Positions 11,268 through 24,154 of a stretch of DNA of 64,000 bases are shown here, one piece after another (position 1 is the stretch's first letter; every line of letters begins with the position of its first letter). Origin of the DNA: Larix kaempferi (Eukaryota > Streptophyta > Pinopsida > Pinales > Pinaceae); NCBI GenBank assembly GCA_027924585.1, contig BSBM01000877.1, forward strand, positions 906,501-970,500. The letters are read 5' to 3'. Below the pieces are notes generated by a model that was not told where the DNA came from, ran no database searches, and worked only from the letters and a program-made list of their open reading frames with translations. Made by a program: the position numbers and the translations under genes.

Positions 11268-14200
11268 ATGACTTCGCACGAGGAATACGGAGAAGAACCT
11301 GAAGGAAACGAACAGGCTAGAACAGCAGAACATTCGGAAGCAAGTCAGGTACTAGAAACCATGAGAAGTCTGATCGTGGAGATACAGAGTTTCAAAGCAG
11401 ACAATGAGCAACTGAAGAAAGCCCAGGAAAAACAACAAGAAATTAATGAGATTTTGCTGCAGAGCCTCCATGAACGGAACAATGGCGAAAAACAGAAGGA
11501 AGATACTAAGAGGAAAGAGGAGACTGACGAGAACGCTGAGAAGAAGGGAGATTCCTCCAATGAGACCCAGAAATCGGAGCATCAGGAGAAGACTATAGGG
11601 AAAAGAAAGGTTGACCATCTGGAGGGTGAATTCAAAAAAATAAAACCTACAAGCTTCGATGGAGAATCAAAAACTGGCGAAGAAGCAGAAGCCTGGCTGC
11701 TAGACATAAAGAAATACTTTCAGATCTACAACTATTCCAGTAATATGAAAGTCAGAATGGCTGTGTACAAGCTAAAGGGGAAGGCCAGCATATGGTGGCA
11801 AGACCTGAAGATTTCCGAGGGACTGAAAGAAAAGAACCTCGAATGGTCGGAATTTAAGAAATATTTCAAGAAACAGCACTTATCAGAAAGTTACTATGAA
11901 AGAAAAACCAAGGAATTTTACGAATTAAAGCTGGGTCAAATGACGATGGAAGATCTTATCAATAAATTCCTAGACTTATTACGGTTCGTCCCATATATCA
12001 AGGAAGAAAAACTGAAGGTACAGCGGTTCTTAAGCTGCCTGCCACAATCCTATAAAGATCGAATCGAGTTCGACAACCCCAGAACTTTAGAAGAAGCACT
12101 GAGAAAGGCCAGATTGTATGAGCAATACAAACAAAGAAATGATACTACTCAAGCATGGAAGGACCAGAAACAGGAAAAGTTTAACCAGCGGAAGAAAGGC
12201 TACAAACCCCCGCCCTTCAGAAACATGCCCAAAAACTTCCAGGGAAATTCATTTCCCAGAAATGAACAGTTACAGCAGAAAAATTTCAAAGCCCCTAACA
12301 TGGGAATAAAAGGAAGTATCAGTACTCCTAAGGAACCCCTGAAATGCTGGGAATGTGGTGAAGCCCATTTACGCAGGAATTGTCCCCGATACAATGAGAC
12401 AAACAGGGTACTGCATAATGTGCAAGAAGCATCCACGGTGGGAGACATTGGGAAAAGTTATCACCGAATCAATGCAGCCTTGGACGACCGACAGGCAGAT
12501 CATCAATCTGCAATTGTGGAAATTGAAGGTACAATTTCTGACCATACTTGTACTATTTTAATAGACCCTGGGGCAACTTTAAGCTACATCACTCCCAAGA
12601 TGATGGAGCACTGTCAACTCACCAGGGTAAAGCACCCAAAGCCCTGGTTAGTTCAGTTAGCTACGGGAGCAAAGAGGAAGGTAACTGAATATATATCTGA
12701 TTGTGAACTTCAAATACAGGACCATCAAACGAAGATTAATTTAAATGTGTTGCCTTTAGGATCTTACAACATGATAATAGGTATGGACTGGCTTGAAAAA
12801 TATAGAGTAGTACTGAACTGCTTTACCAAAAACTTCACCTACATTGCGGAAGACCAAACTCTAAGAACAGTGATTGGAAAACAGAAACCAGTTTCTGTTA
12901 GACAGATTTCTGCTATGCAGCTAAAGAAGTGCATGAGGAAAGGGTGCAAGATTTATGCTGTAAGAGTATCTGATTTACTTCTCAATGAAAGTCAAACTTC
13001 CATAGCAGAGCATCCTGTCTTAGGTGAGTTCCTAGACGTATTTCCAGAGGAAATACCGGGGTTAGAGCCTCAACGAGAAATAGATTTCTCCATTGAACTC
13101 TTACCAGGATCAACACCATTGTCAAAAGTACCTTATAGAATGAGTATCCCAGAATTGACGGAATTAAAGATTCAGATTCAAGAATTACTAGACAAAGGGT
13201 ATATAAGACCTAGTGTCTCGCCTTGGGGTGCACCGGTTCTGTTTGTCAAGAAAAAAGATGGGACTCTAAGACTTTGTATTGACTATAGGCAACTGAATAA
13301 GGTAACTGTTAAGAATAAATACCCTTTACCACGAATCAATGATTTGTTCGACCAAGTAGGGGGAGCTAGGATCTTTTCTAAACTGGATCTTCGATCTGGG
13401 TACCATCAGATTCCTATTAAAAATGAAGACATAAGTAAAACCTCCTTCTGTACCCGATACGGACACTATGAATTTGTAGTAATCCCTTTTGGGTTAACCA
13501 ACGCCCCTGCCACATTCATGTGTTTAATGAATGGTATTTTCAACAAATATCTAGATCAGTTTGTGTTGATTTTTATTGATGATATCCTAATATACTCTAA
13601 GTCGGAGGAAGAACATGAACAGCATATAAGAATTGTATTGCAGACCTTGAGGGACCACCAGTTGTATGCAAAGTTGGAGAAATGTGAGTTCTTCAAAAAG
13701 GAAATCCAGTACCTAGGCCATATTATTTATGCTGAAGGAATTTCAGTCGACCCACAGAAAATTAAAGCCATAGCGGATTGGCCAGTACCGAGATATGTAG
13801 CTGATATTAGATCTTTCATGGGACTCACAGGTTACTATCGGAGGTTCATTGAGGGATTCTCGAAGATCGCCTATCCCATTACCTCACTACAGAAAAAGGG
13901 GATGAAGTTTGTGTGGTCCTGTAAGTGTCAAGAAAGTTTTGAACGACTCAAAGAGTTGCTGACCAAGGCACCGATATTAAAAGTGGCAGATCCATGTAAG
14001 GATTACACGGTCTGTATGGATGCGAGCAAAGAAGGAGTAGGAGGAGTACTGTCCCAGGACGGACATGTAGTATGTTATGAATCACGAAATTTAAAGGAAC
14101 ATGAACGCAACTACGTGGTTCATGACTTGGAATTAACAGCAGTAGTACACGCACTGAAAATGTGGCGTCACTACCTGCTGGGAAAGAAATTCTTGTTATT

Positions 14201-15728
14201 AACCGATAACACTTGTGTCAAGAACCTATTTAACCAACCAGGACTCAATGCCATACAGGCAAGGTGCATGGCCTTCTTAAGTGAATTCGACTTTGATGTA
14301 AAACACATAAAGGGTAAGGAAAATACGGTGGCCGATGCACTTAGTCCAAGGACCCAAGAGGTGTACGAGATAATAATGAGTCAACCAGAAAGTAATCTCA
14401 TGGACAGAGTAATAATGGCCAGCAAACAGGACGCAGAATACATAAATCTGCAAAGTAAAATTCAGCAAAACGAGATAAACATGAATGGGACAGATTTCAA
14501 AATGGATCAAAGAGGTCTGATTTGGTTCAAAGATAGGCTGTACATGCCTAATGTTGCAGAATTTAAATTGTTTATTCTAAACGAGATGCACAAACCCCCT
14601 TTTGCAGGACACCCCGGGTATAAAAAAATGATAACAGCTCTCAGAAAACAGTTCTTTTGGCCTAAATTAAAAACTGAACTAGCTAATTATTTATCTAAAT
14701 GCTTGGAATGTCAACAGGTGAAGGTAGATCATAGACATCCTGCTGGGTTATTACAACCATTACCAATTCCTGAATGGAAATGGGAAGTAATTTCACTAGA
14801 TTTTATCACAGGTTTGCCGAAAACCCAACGACAGCATGAGTCCATAATGGTGGTGGTTGACAAATTTAGCAAATCGGCGCATTTCATTCCGGTAAAAACC
14901 ACCTACAAGGCAGCAGATATTGCAGGAATATTTCTAAAGGAAATATTCATATTACACGGAGTACCAAAGATGGTAATTTCAGACAGGGATGTAAAATTTA
15001 CCTCCAAGTTCTGGAAATCTTTATTTGCAGGTTTGGAAACAAGAATTAATTTCAGCACGAGCTATCACCCTGAAACGGATGGACAGACTGAACGTACAAA
15101 TCAGATCATTGAAGACATGCTGAGAATGTACGTCATGGAGAGACCCAACAAATGGGAAGACTACTTACATCTGGTAGAGTTCGCTTACAACAACGGGTAC
15201 CAAGCATCATCAAGAATGAGTCCATTCGAAATTCTTTATGGGAGAAAGTGCACTACCCCAGTTAGCTGGGATAGTCCGGTCGATCGCTTATTGGTAGGAC
15301 TAGATTTGCTGAAAGACATGGAACAAACAGTCCAAAGGGTACAGAAGAATTTAAAGGTGGCCCAGGACCGCCAAAAGAGCTATGCTGATCTGAAAAGACG
15401 AGATAAGGAGTTCTCAGTTGGAGACCATGTATACTTGCGGGTTAAACTAAAGAAAAGCTCACTCCGGCTGGGGAGTTGCAATAAACTGGCACCACGATTC
15501 TGCAGGCCTTTTCAAGTACTCGAAAGGATTGGACTCGTAGCATATAAACTGGCATTACCCGCATACTTAAAAATTCATAATATTTTTCACATTGCACTAT
15601 TGAAAAAATATATTCATGACCCCACTCATATTATTGATTGGAATTTGATACAGGAGGCTCCAGAAGGAGAATTTCAAGTGGAACCTTTACGCATTCTGGA
15701 CAGGAAACAAACAGTACTTCGGAACTGA
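11268..15728 (+). CDS. gag-pol: Gag-Pol polyprotein of element A, copy 1 (single open frame)
   Basis: One 1486-codon frame from ATG 11268. The frame stays open upstream to a TTG at 11229, but the ATG is the natural start. Order: coiled, Glu/Lys-rich N-terminus; gag domain ([18 protein letters not shown]); zinc knuckle [13 protein letters not shown] near residue 360; aspartic protease LIDPGA near 433, with Pro where Ser/Thr is usual; reverse transcriptase with FIDD near 771; RNase H ([14 protein letters not shown]); integrase with HHCC zinc finger and DDE core ([15 protein letters not shown] near 1239, then the Glu). The product would make virus-like particles, copy its RNA and integrate DNA. 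Unusual residues are QIPIK and DALSPR, where copy 2 has QIRIK and DALSRR. One codon (Cys) in gag is missing relative to copy 2. A TGA at 15726 cuts off the chromodomain-like tail. Confidence 0.95.
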   Translation: MTSHEEYGEEPEGNEQARTAEHSEASQVLETMRSLIVEIQSFKADNEQLKKAQEKQQEINEILLQSLHERNNGEKQKEDTKRKEETDENAEKKGDSSNETQKSEHQEKTIGKRKVDHLEGEFKKIKPTSFDGESKTGEEAEAWLLDIKKYFQIYNYSSNMKVRMAVYKLKGKASIWWQDLKISEGLKEKNLEWSEFKKYFKKQHLSESYYERKTKEFYELKLGQMTMEDLINKFLDLLRFVPYIKEEKLKVQRFLSCLPQSYKDRIEFDNPRTLEEALRKARLYEQYKQRNDTTQAWKDQKQEKFNQRKKGYKPPPFRNMPKNFQGNSFPRNEQLQQKNFKAPNMGIKGSISTPKEPLKCWECGEAHLRRNCPRYNETNRVLHNVQEASTVGDIGKSYHRINAALDDRQADHQSAIVEIEGTISDHTCTILIDPGATLSYITPKMMEHCQLTRVKHPKPWLVQLATGAKRKVTEYISDCELQIQDHQTKINLNVLPLGSYNMIIGMDWLEKYRVVLNCFTKNFTYIAEDQTLRTVIGKQKPVSVRQISAMQLKKCMRKGCKIYAVRVSDLLLNESQTSIAEHPVLGEFLDVFPEEIPGLEPQREIDFSIELLPGSTPLSKVPYRMSIPELTELKIQIQELLDKGYIRPSVSPWGAPVLFVKKKDGTLRLCIDYRQLNKVTVKNKYPLPRINDLFDQVGGARIFSKLDLRSGYHQIPIKNEDISKTSFCTRYGHYEFVVIPFGLTNAPATFMCLMNGIFNKYLDQFVLIFIDDILIYSKSEEEHEQHIRIVLQTLRDHQLYAKLEKCEFFKKEIQYLGHIIYAEGISVDPQKIKAIADWPVPRYVADIRSFMGLTGYYRRFIEGFSKIAYPITSLQKKGMKFVWSCKCQESFERLKELLTKAPILKVADPCKDYTVCMDASKEGVGGVLSQDGHVVCYESRNLKEHERNYVVHDLELTAVVHALKMWRHYLLGKKFLLLTDNTCVKNLFNQPGLNAIQARCMAFLSEFDFDVKHIKGKENTVADALSPRTQEVYEIIMSQPESNLMDRVIMASKQDAEYINLQSKIQQNEINMNGTDFKMDQRGLIWFKDRLYMPNVAEFKLFILNEMHKPPFAGHPGYKKMITALRKQFFWPKLKTELANYLSKCLECQQVKVDHRHPAGLLQPLPIPEWKWEVISLDFITGLPKTQRQHESIMVVVDKFSKSAHFIPVKTTYKAADIAGIFLKEIFILHGVPKMVISDRDVKFTSKFWKSLFAGLETRINFSTSYHPETDGQTERTNQIIEDMLRMYVMERPNKWEDYLHLVEFAYNNGYQASSRMSPFEILYGRKCTTPVSWDSPVDRLLVGLDLLKDMEQTVQRVQKNLKVAQDRQKSYADLKRRDKEFSVGDHVYLRVKLKKSSLRLGSCNKLAPRFCRPFQVLERIGLVAYKLALPAYLKIHNIFHIALLKKYIHDPTHIIDWNLIQEAPEGEFQVEPLRILDRKQTVLRN

Positions 15729-15851
15729 GCCATCGCTCAGGTAAAGGTACAATGGAAGCACTTTAGTCCTGAGGAGGCAACCTGGGAATTGGAAAGCGAA
15801 ATACTGGAAAGGTACCCGAATCTATTCCCAGAACCGATGGATGAAGACTAG
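15729..15851 (+). pseudogene. In-frame chromodomain-like tail after the TGA stop, copy 1
   Basis: Beyond TGA 15726-15728 the same frame continues 40 codons to TAG 15849, with VKVQWKHFSPEEATWELE and ILERYPNLF, the usual C-terminal signature of plant chromoviral integrases. The stop probably arose by CGA to TGA, since Arg or Lys is common at this place. Copy 2 has the same TGA. It could be read through or simply lost. Confidence 0.8.
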
Positions 15852-15873
15852 AACACTGAGGACAGTGTTCACA

Positions 15874-15888
15874 ATAAGGGGACAAGGA
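15874..15888 (+). promoter_or_regulatory. Polypurine tract of A copy 1
   Basis: ATAAGGGGACAAGGA abuts LTR2 (TGTGACATCC at 15889) and is the expected plus-strand primer. The same tract ends at 24154 before LTR3. Confidence 0.85.
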
Positions 15889-18800
15889 TGTGACATCCCT
15901 CTCCAATGATAAAAAAAAAAAACATTATGTTGATTTATTTTAAATTATTTTATTAATTTTGAATTATGCAATGAGGAAGTCAGATGAGAAATCGGCTGAC
16001 CTAAGTCCTAGGAGGACTGTTGTAGACAAACAATTTTATTATATTAATAAAAGAATGAGTAGGAACAGCCAAGTTAAATGAGGAGATCATGCATGGAGAA
16101 GTGGGGGACAAGTTAGATTTAGCCTCTGGGAAACCAGAACAAGTGTTAAGAGTGTATTTAAGACACTAGACACACCCTGAAAATCAAGGATTCGATTAGC
16201 TGCAAAAATTCCATGAGGAATTGGCTGCTAATGGAAAGACCTAGGCAAAACTATAAAAGGATGGCATATGTGAGGAGGCAGGACGCTGCTGAGTATGCCG
16301 GAAGGAATTTCACTTGCTGTGTGAGCACTCTGTGTTAGGCAAGGGATTCAAGAAAACAATACTGAGTTTGAGGCTAGCTGTCCACATTTCTCCATGCATG
16401 TGTCTGGCTCGGGGGTGATTGCGGACAGACTTGGGGTTTGTACCTAATCTACGGTTGGGAGGAACGTGGCCGTTCCTACTGCATTTGGTTTACAAATTCC
16501 AGGTTTTGTGATTTCAGAAATCAAGTATTTCTGTTAGTTATCTGCCTCCATTTGTTAAAAATATATGTTTAAGTAATTTCTGTTATTCGACTAATGCTTG
16601 ATCTGTAGTATGAATGACAAAACAGCGACGATTACTGTACATTCTCATTGATTATTATAACGATTTTATCTTTGTTTACAATCGATCTATAAAGCCCTAT
16701 TACATGATTTTTGTATACACTTATTGTATATCGTACCGATCTTCTTGTTCCAAGTTAAATCTATAAAGCTCCGTGGGAATTACATGGTTTTCTTTTACAT
16801 TCTTTATTTATTTATATTAATTGATCTTCTTTATACCCTACGACTGTTAAAGAAAAACATAGATCTTTATTAGTATAGAAACCTCGGTACAGCAAATTCC
16901 ACGATTCCATATCAATAGGTTATAATTGTCTTCATCGCAGATGGAATATGGAGATTAGCACTGAAATGATTTATTAATCCAGAACTACCTGTATATTATG
17001 AATTTAGAAGTCTCAGAAGGTTATTTTCTCTTGAATCGAATGCCTACAACTTTCGTTGTTCCCTCACGGAATAAACCCTAACTTTAGGAAATAATCCGAT
17101 CTAATTCCTTAACTCTCATTCACAGTAATTCTGGAAAAGACAGGTCATAAAATGGGGATCGAGGGTTGCCGACGTTCCTACACTGGCAGATAGGGTATCT
17201 AGGTACTAGATACATCGACTGTATGATTTTAGAAGGAAACAAAATACACATATAACAGAATTACTAGCCTACTATATCATTATCATTTTAAAGACCGATT
17301 CTGTCAGGTAATGATCCAGGCAAAGGCCTTTACAGTTGTATAAAAAAATATAACATCGACAGTATGTTTTGAGGAGAAAACAATAAAATAAATATATATA
17401 AGAGAACTGTTATCATGTCATCTCACTATTACTTCGAAGACCTATTCAGATTGTATATTCCAGGCAATGCCTCTACCGTCATTATGAAATTAAAAACAGT
17501 TTTTCCAAGCTCTAGCGAGAATATTTTTAAATCAATTCTAAATAAGAAAATGCCACAGACCCACACCACAATTGGGTTGATAAGTTCTATTTGGAACGAA
17601 GTCATCTGTTACAATTCACTTTTCATCCTGTAGACAATCCGTGCACAAGTAGAGACAAACAAAAGCTTCAGAGTTCTTTAAATATAGAACCCTTTAAAAA
17701 ATTTGCCACACGACTGTTGAAATAGAATTATAATATCATAATTTTTCCAGTCTCCACAAAATCATTGTTAGACATTTATCTACCACGCGGGTATACCCAA
17801 AATGGTTGTATTTAGAAAATACAGAGGGTTTTTGTAATACTTAAAGAAGTGGGAATGGCAGCATACCCATTTCCGCAGTCCTATCTAATAGGATTTTAAA
17901 GTATCAAAAGATCAAAATAACTTTCCAGTGCTAACCCTGAGACTGTAGAAACTTTCATAACAAATCCTTTCACTTATAATAAAATGTTCTGGGCTCTTGA
18001 TAATCTCGATAGGGTATTCGAGAGGGTGGAAACAGAAACCCTGATCTTAAAATGAACTAACCATGACACTATAAAACCCTTGTTGTCGTTGAGGAGGACT
18101 TCCAAGTTCTCCCTGTCGTCATTTGAAGGCAAGGAGCGATACCACTTACCGTTAAGATAGGCTCCTTCTGCTAACTACGCTGTCTCGAGCTGGAGAATAC
18201 CTATCACCATTGAGACGGATGCAGTATTAACAAAATGGCTATAGAGTACATTATTAAAACTAACTTTTAAGAAAATACACAGGTTACTGTATCGAAGTTA
18301 CCTATGAGAAAACGCAAGAAAGTAGCAGTGCCTTCAAAGCCAAGGAGTATCCTTTATGGAGTAACCACGACTGCTTAAATCGTTCTTCCTCATTGTAGAA
18401 GTATGATAGCAAGAGAATGAGGTTTGACAAAATCGCCAGGGTTTGGTGGAATAGACCTTTGAATCCCCATATTCGAATGCCAATAAGGAAATTATTCCAG
18501 TAAGCTTCAGGTTTTACTGAGGAGTTACTCACCCCAATCGCTGAGACAACCAACCCTGTCCCTTCAAGGCAGATGGCCCCATAAGATTCAAGCACATTAA
18601 TTGTCTTCACATGGCCGTCTGGAAACACAGTGAATGACCCCAGTACGGGTACCCTGCGTATTAAATATTAGAATCAGTCGTAGATCCTGCCATGTAGGAT
18701 GGGTTTTCAAATTAATATGTGGCTTATTAAACTTACCTAGCTAGTAATATTATGGTGGCGTCCAAACTTTAATTCAAACCTTGATAATTCGAGTTTCGAA

Positions 18801-19407
18801 TAACATTAGTGTTGGGTAATACATTTGATAGCGTCCAAAACATTGTTATTGTAGGTTTGAAAACATTAGTGTTAGGTAATACATACGATGGCGTTCAAAC
18901 TTTGATAGTTCAAGATTTGAATAACATTAGTGTTCCTATTGCTCTATGACATGTTGAGTTTATGCTTTGTTAATACTACCACCTTGATAGTATGGAGTTG
19001 TATTCTTCAAGGTTGGTATTGGTATAACGAAATTAAATTTTGAACCATGCTAATACTCTTCCTTAGTCCAAGCTTATGGTCCTTGGTGAGAATAAAAGTG
19101 GATTTGTGAAAATATCCATACCTGGTTGCAACATCATGGAGAAACTCTTGAAAAAGCATAGGAACCTGCATACCTGAAAGGAGGGAGGATTAGCCGCAGC
19201 TAAGTAAGTGGTATGTCTACATAATAACCTTCTAGCTAATAGGAGAACAAGGAAAGAACACCTGTAAGTTCAATGTTACGAAGACACTCATAAATTAAAT
19301 ACTGATAAATGTAAAACTGTTTCTTTTTGTGTGCTGTAAAGTGGACTGAAAATTACAAGGTTAAATTTTAAAGAAAAGAAAAAAAAAAAATTTATGGAGA
19401 TTTCACA
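15889..19407 (+). repeat. Middle LTR of tandem element A (shared by both copies)
   Basis: This 3519-bp copy of the A LTR is preceded by a polypurine tract and followed by a primer site, so it serves as 3' LTR of copy 1 and 5' LTR of copy 2. It has TATAAAAG at 16252-16259. A frame corresponding to 9155-9373 recurs at 17415-17633 with one residue changed. There is no target duplication at either edge, as expected for recombination. Confidence 0.92.
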
Positions 19408-19409
19408 TA

Positions 19410-19423
19410 TGGTATCAGAGCCA
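19410..19423 (+). promoter_or_regulatory. Primer-binding site of A copy 2
   Basis: TGGTATCAGAGCCA lies two bases after the middle LTR and matches copy 1. Confidence 0.9.
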
Positions 19424-19530
19424 GATTCAACCCTGTCACCTTGGAACACTTAGTTTTTGTTGCGCAGGAAATAAAAATTTAATATATATGTTTGAATGTT
19501 ACATGCGTATATTCTAGTTTTGAATTCCAG

Positions 19531-22500
19531 ATGACTTCGCACGAGGAATACGGAGAAGAACCTGAAGGAAACAAACAGGCTAGAACAGCAGAACATTCGG
19601 AAGCAAGTCAGGTACTAGAAACCATGAGAAGTCTGATCGTGGAGATACAGAGTTTCAAAGCAGACAATGAGCAACTGAAGAAAGCCCAGGAAAAACAACA
19701 AGAAATTAATGAGATTTTGCTGCAGAGCCTCCATGAACGGAACAATGGCGAAAAACAGAAGGAAGATACTAAGAGGAAAGAGGAGACTGACGAGAACGCT
19801 GAGAAGAAGGGAGATTCCTCCAATGAGACCCAGAAATCGGAGCATCAGGACAAGACTATAGGGAAAAGAAAGGTTGACCATCTGGAGGGTGAATTCAAAA
19901 AAATAAAACCTACAAGCTTCGATGGAGAATAAAAAACTGGCGAAGAAGCAGAAGCCTGGCTGCTAGACATAAAGAAATACTTTCAGATCTACAACTATTC
20001 CAGTAATATGAAAGTCAGAATGGCTGTGTACAACCTAAAGGGGAAGGCCAGCATATGGTGGCAAGACCTGAAGATTTCCCAGGGACTGAAAGAAAAGAAC
20101 CTCGAATGGTCGGAATTTAAGAAATATTTCAAGAAACAGTACTTATCAGAAAGTTACTATGAAAGAAAAACCAAGGAATTTTACGAATTAAAGCTGGGTC
20201 AAATGACGATGGAAGATCTTATCAATAAATTCCTAGACTTATTACGGTTCGTCCCATATATCAAGGAAGAAAAACTGAAGGTACAGCGGTTCTTAAGCTG
20301 CCTGCCACAATCCTATAAAGATCGAATCGAGTTCGACAACCCCAGAACTTTAGAAGAAGCACTGAGAAACGCAAGATTGTGTTATGAGCAATACAAACAA
20401 AGAAATGATACTACTCAAGCATGGAAGGACAAGAAACAGGAAAAGTTTAACCAGCGGAAGAAAGGCTACAAACCCCCTCCCTTCAGAAACATGCCCAAAA
20501 ACTTCCAGGGAAATTCATTTCCCAGAAATGAACAATTACAGCAGAAAACTTTCAAAGCCCCTAACATGGGAATAAAAGGAAGTATCGGTACTCCTAAGGA
20601 ACCCCTGAAATGCTGGGAATGTGGTGAAGCCCATTTACGCAGGAATTGTCCCCGATACAATGAGACAAACAGGGTATTGCATAATGTGCAAGAAGAATCC
20701 ACGGTGGGAGACATTGGGAAACGTTATCACCGAATCAATGCAGCCTTGGACGACCGACAGGCAGATCATCAATCTGCAATTGTGGAAATTGAAGGTACAA
20801 TTTCTGACCATACTTGTACTATTTTAATAGACCCTGGGGCAACTTTAAGCTACATCACTCCCAAGATGATGGAGCACTGTCAACTCACCAGGGTAAAGCA
20901 CCCAAAGCCCTGGTTAGTTCAGTTAGCTACGGGAGCAAAGAGGAAGGTAACTGAATATATATCTGATTGTGAACTTCAAATACAGGACCATCAAACGAAG
21001 ATTAATTTAAATGTGTTGCCTTTAGGATCTTACAACATGATAATAGGTATGGACTGGCTTGAAAAATATAGAGTAGTAATGAACTGCTTTACCAAAAACT
21101 TCACCTACATTGCGGAAGACCAAACTCTAAGAACAGTGATTGGAAAACAGAAACCTATTTCTGTTAGACAGATTTCTGCTATGCAGCTAAAGAAGTGCAT
21201 GAGGAAAGGGTGCAAGATTTATGCTGTAAGAGTATCTGATTTACTTCTCAATGAAAGTCAAACTTCCATAGCAGAGCATCCTGTCTTAGGTGAGTTCCTA
21301 GACGTATTTTCAGAGGAAATACCGGGGTTACCGCCTCAACGAGAAATAGATTTCTCCATTGAACTCTTACCAGGATCAGCACCAGTGTCAAAAGTACCTT
21401 ATAGAATGAGTATCCCAGAATTGACGGAATTAATGATTCAGATTCAAGAATTACTAGACAAAGGGTATATAAGACCTAGTGTCTCGCCTTGGGGTGCACC
21501 GGTTCTGTTTGTCAAGAAAAAAGATGGGACTCTAAGACTTTGTATTGACTATAGGCAACTGAATAAGGTAACTGTTAAGAATAAATACCCTTTACCACGA
21601 ATCAATGATTTGTTCGACCAAGTAGGGGGAGCTAGGATCTTTTCTAAACTGGATCTTCGATCTGGGTACCATCAGATTCGTATTAAAAATGAAGACATAA
21701 GTAAAACCGCCTTCTGTACCCGATACGGACACTATGAATTTGTAGTAATCCCTTTTGGGTTAACCAACGCCCCTGCCACATTCATGTGTTTAATGAATGG
21801 TATTTTCAACAAATATCTAGATCAGTTTGTGTTGATTTTTATTGATGATATCCTAATATACTCTAAGTCGGAGGAAGAACATGAACAGCATATAAGAATT
21901 GTATTGCAAACCTTGAGGGACCACCAGTTGTATGCAAAGTTGGAGAAATGTGAGTTCTTTAAAAAGGAAATCCAATACCTAGGCCATATTATTTATGCTG
22001 AAGGAATTTCAGTCGACCCACAGAAAATTAAAGCCATAGCGGATTGGCCAGTACCGAGAGATGTAGCTGATATTAGATCTTTCATGGGACTCACAGGTTA
22101 CTATCGGAGGTTCATTGAGGGATTCTCGAAGATCGCCTATCCCATTACCTCACTACAGAAAAAGGGGATGAAGTTTGTGTGGTCCTGTAAGTGTCAAGAA
22201 AGTTTTGAACGACTCAAAGAGTTGCTGACCAAGGCACCGGTATTAAAAGTGGCAGATCCATGTAAGGATTACACGGTCTGTATGGATGCGAGCAAAGAAG
22301 GAGTAGGAGGAGTACTGTCCCAGGACGGACATGTAGTATGTTATGAATCACGAAATTTAAAGGAACATGAACGCAACTACGTGGTTCATGACTTGGAATT
22401 AACAGTAGTAGTACACGCACTGAAAATGTGGCGTCACTACCTGCTGGGAAAGAAATTCTTGTTATTAACCGATAACACTTGTGTCAAGAACCTATTTAAC

Positions 22501-24117
22501 CAACCAGGACTCAATGCCAGACAGGCAAGGTGCATGGCCTTCTTAAGTGAATTCGACTTTGATGTAAAACACATAAAGGGTAAGGAAAATACGGTGGCAG
22601 ATGCACTTAGTCGAAGGACCCACGAGGTGTACGAGATAATAATGAGTCAACCAGAAAGTAATCTCATGGACAAAGTAATAATGGCCAGCAAACAGGACGC
22701 ATAATACATAAATCTGCAAAGTAAAATTCAGCAAAATGAGATAAACATGAACGGGACAGATTTCAAAATGGATCAAAGAGGTCTGATTTGGTTCAAAGAT
22801 AGGCTGTACATGCCTAATGTTGTAGAATTTAAATTGTTTATTCTAAACGAGATGCACAAACCCCCTTTTGCAGGACACCTCGGGTATAAAAAAATGATAA
22901 CAGCTCTCAGAAAACAGTTCTTTTGGCCTAAATTAAAAACTGAACTAGCTGATTATTTATCTAAATGCTTGGAATGTCAACAGGTGAAGGCAGATCATAG
23001 ACATCCTGCTGGGTTATTACAACCATTACCAATTCCTGAATGGAAATGGGAAGTAATTTCACTAGATTTTATCACAGGTTTGCCGAAAACCCAACGACAG
23101 CATGAGTCCATAATGGTGGTGGTTGACAAATTTAGCAAATCGGCGCATTTCATTCCGGTAAAAACCACCTACAAGGCAGCAGATATTGCAGGAATATTTC
23201 TAAAGGAAATATTCATATTACATGGAGTACCAAAGATGGTAATTTCAGACAGGGATGTAAAATTTACCTCCAAGTTCTGGAAATATTTATTTGCAGGTTT
23301 GGAAACAAGAATTAATTTCAGCATGAGCTATCACCTTGAAACGGATGGACAGACTGAACGTACAAATCAGATCATTGAAGACATGCTGAGAATGTACGTC
23401 ATGGAGAGACCCAACAAATGGGAAGACTACTTACATCTGGTAGAGTTTGCTTACAACAACGGGTACCAAGCATCATCAAGAATGAGTCCATTCGAAATTC
23501 TTTATGGGAGAAAGTGCACTACCCCAGTTAGCTGGGATAGTCCGGTCGATCGCTTATTGGTAGGACCAGATTTGCTGAAAGACATGGAACAAACAGTCCA
23601 AAGGGTACAGAAGAATTTAAAGGTGGCCCAGGACCGCCAAAAGAGCTATGCTGATATGAAAAGATGAGATAAGGAGTTCTCAGTTGGAGACCATGTATAC
23701 TTGCGGGTTAAACCAAAGAAAAGCTCACTCCAGATGGGGAGTTGCAATAAACTGGCACCACGATTCTGCAGGCCTTTTCAAGTACTCGAAAGGATTGGAC
23801 CCGTAGCCTATAAACTAGCATTACCCGCATACTTAAAAATTCATAATATTTTTCACATTGCACTACTGAAAAAATATATTCATGACCCCACTCATATTAT
23901 TGATTGGAATTTGATACAGGAGGCTCCAGAAGGCGAATTTCAAGTGGAACCTTTACGCATTCTGGACAGGAAAGAAACAGTACTTCGGAACTGAGCCATC
24001 GCTCTGGTAAAGGTACAATGGAAGCACTTTAGTCCTGAGGAGGCAACCTGGGAATTGGAAAGCGAAATACTGGAAAGGTACCCGAATCTATTCCCAGAAC
24101 CGATGGATGAAGACTAG
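19531..24117 (+). pseudogene. gag-pol: Gag-Pol of element A, copy 2, broken by in-frame stops
   Basis: Collinear with copy 1 from ATG 19531 to the terminal TAG at 24115, with no frameshift. Added stops relative to copy 1 are TAA 19930 (Ser codon in gag), TAA 22702 (Glu codon before integrase) and TGA 23665 (Arg codon after the integrase core). The TGA at 23992 is shared with copy 1. Apart from the stops it keeps several residues closer to the family norm than copy 1: CYEQYK, QIRIK, KTAF, DALSRR. The retained domains are the same: [13 protein letters not shown] knuckle, LIDPGA protease, FIDD reverse transcriptase, RNase H, and integrase with ISDRDVKF. No full product can be made without suppression. 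Confidence 0.95.
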
Positions 24118-24137
24118 AACACTGAGGACAGTGTTCA

Positions 24138-24154
24138 CAATAAGGGGACAAGGA
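24138..24154 (+). promoter_or_regulatory. Polypurine tract of A copy 2
   Basis: CAATAAGGGGACAAGGA ends directly at the TG of LTR3 and is identical in form to that of copy 1. Confidence 0.85.

Noticed and set aside
11345-11618. Minus-strand ORFs rich in Leu/Ser/Phe opposite gag (also copy 2)
   Set aside because: Shadows of the Glu/Lys-rich gag N-terminus on the other strand.
15889-24154. Second A copy considered as an independent nested insertion
   Set aside because: No target duplication at the middle LTR, and one GTTAT pair encloses everything.
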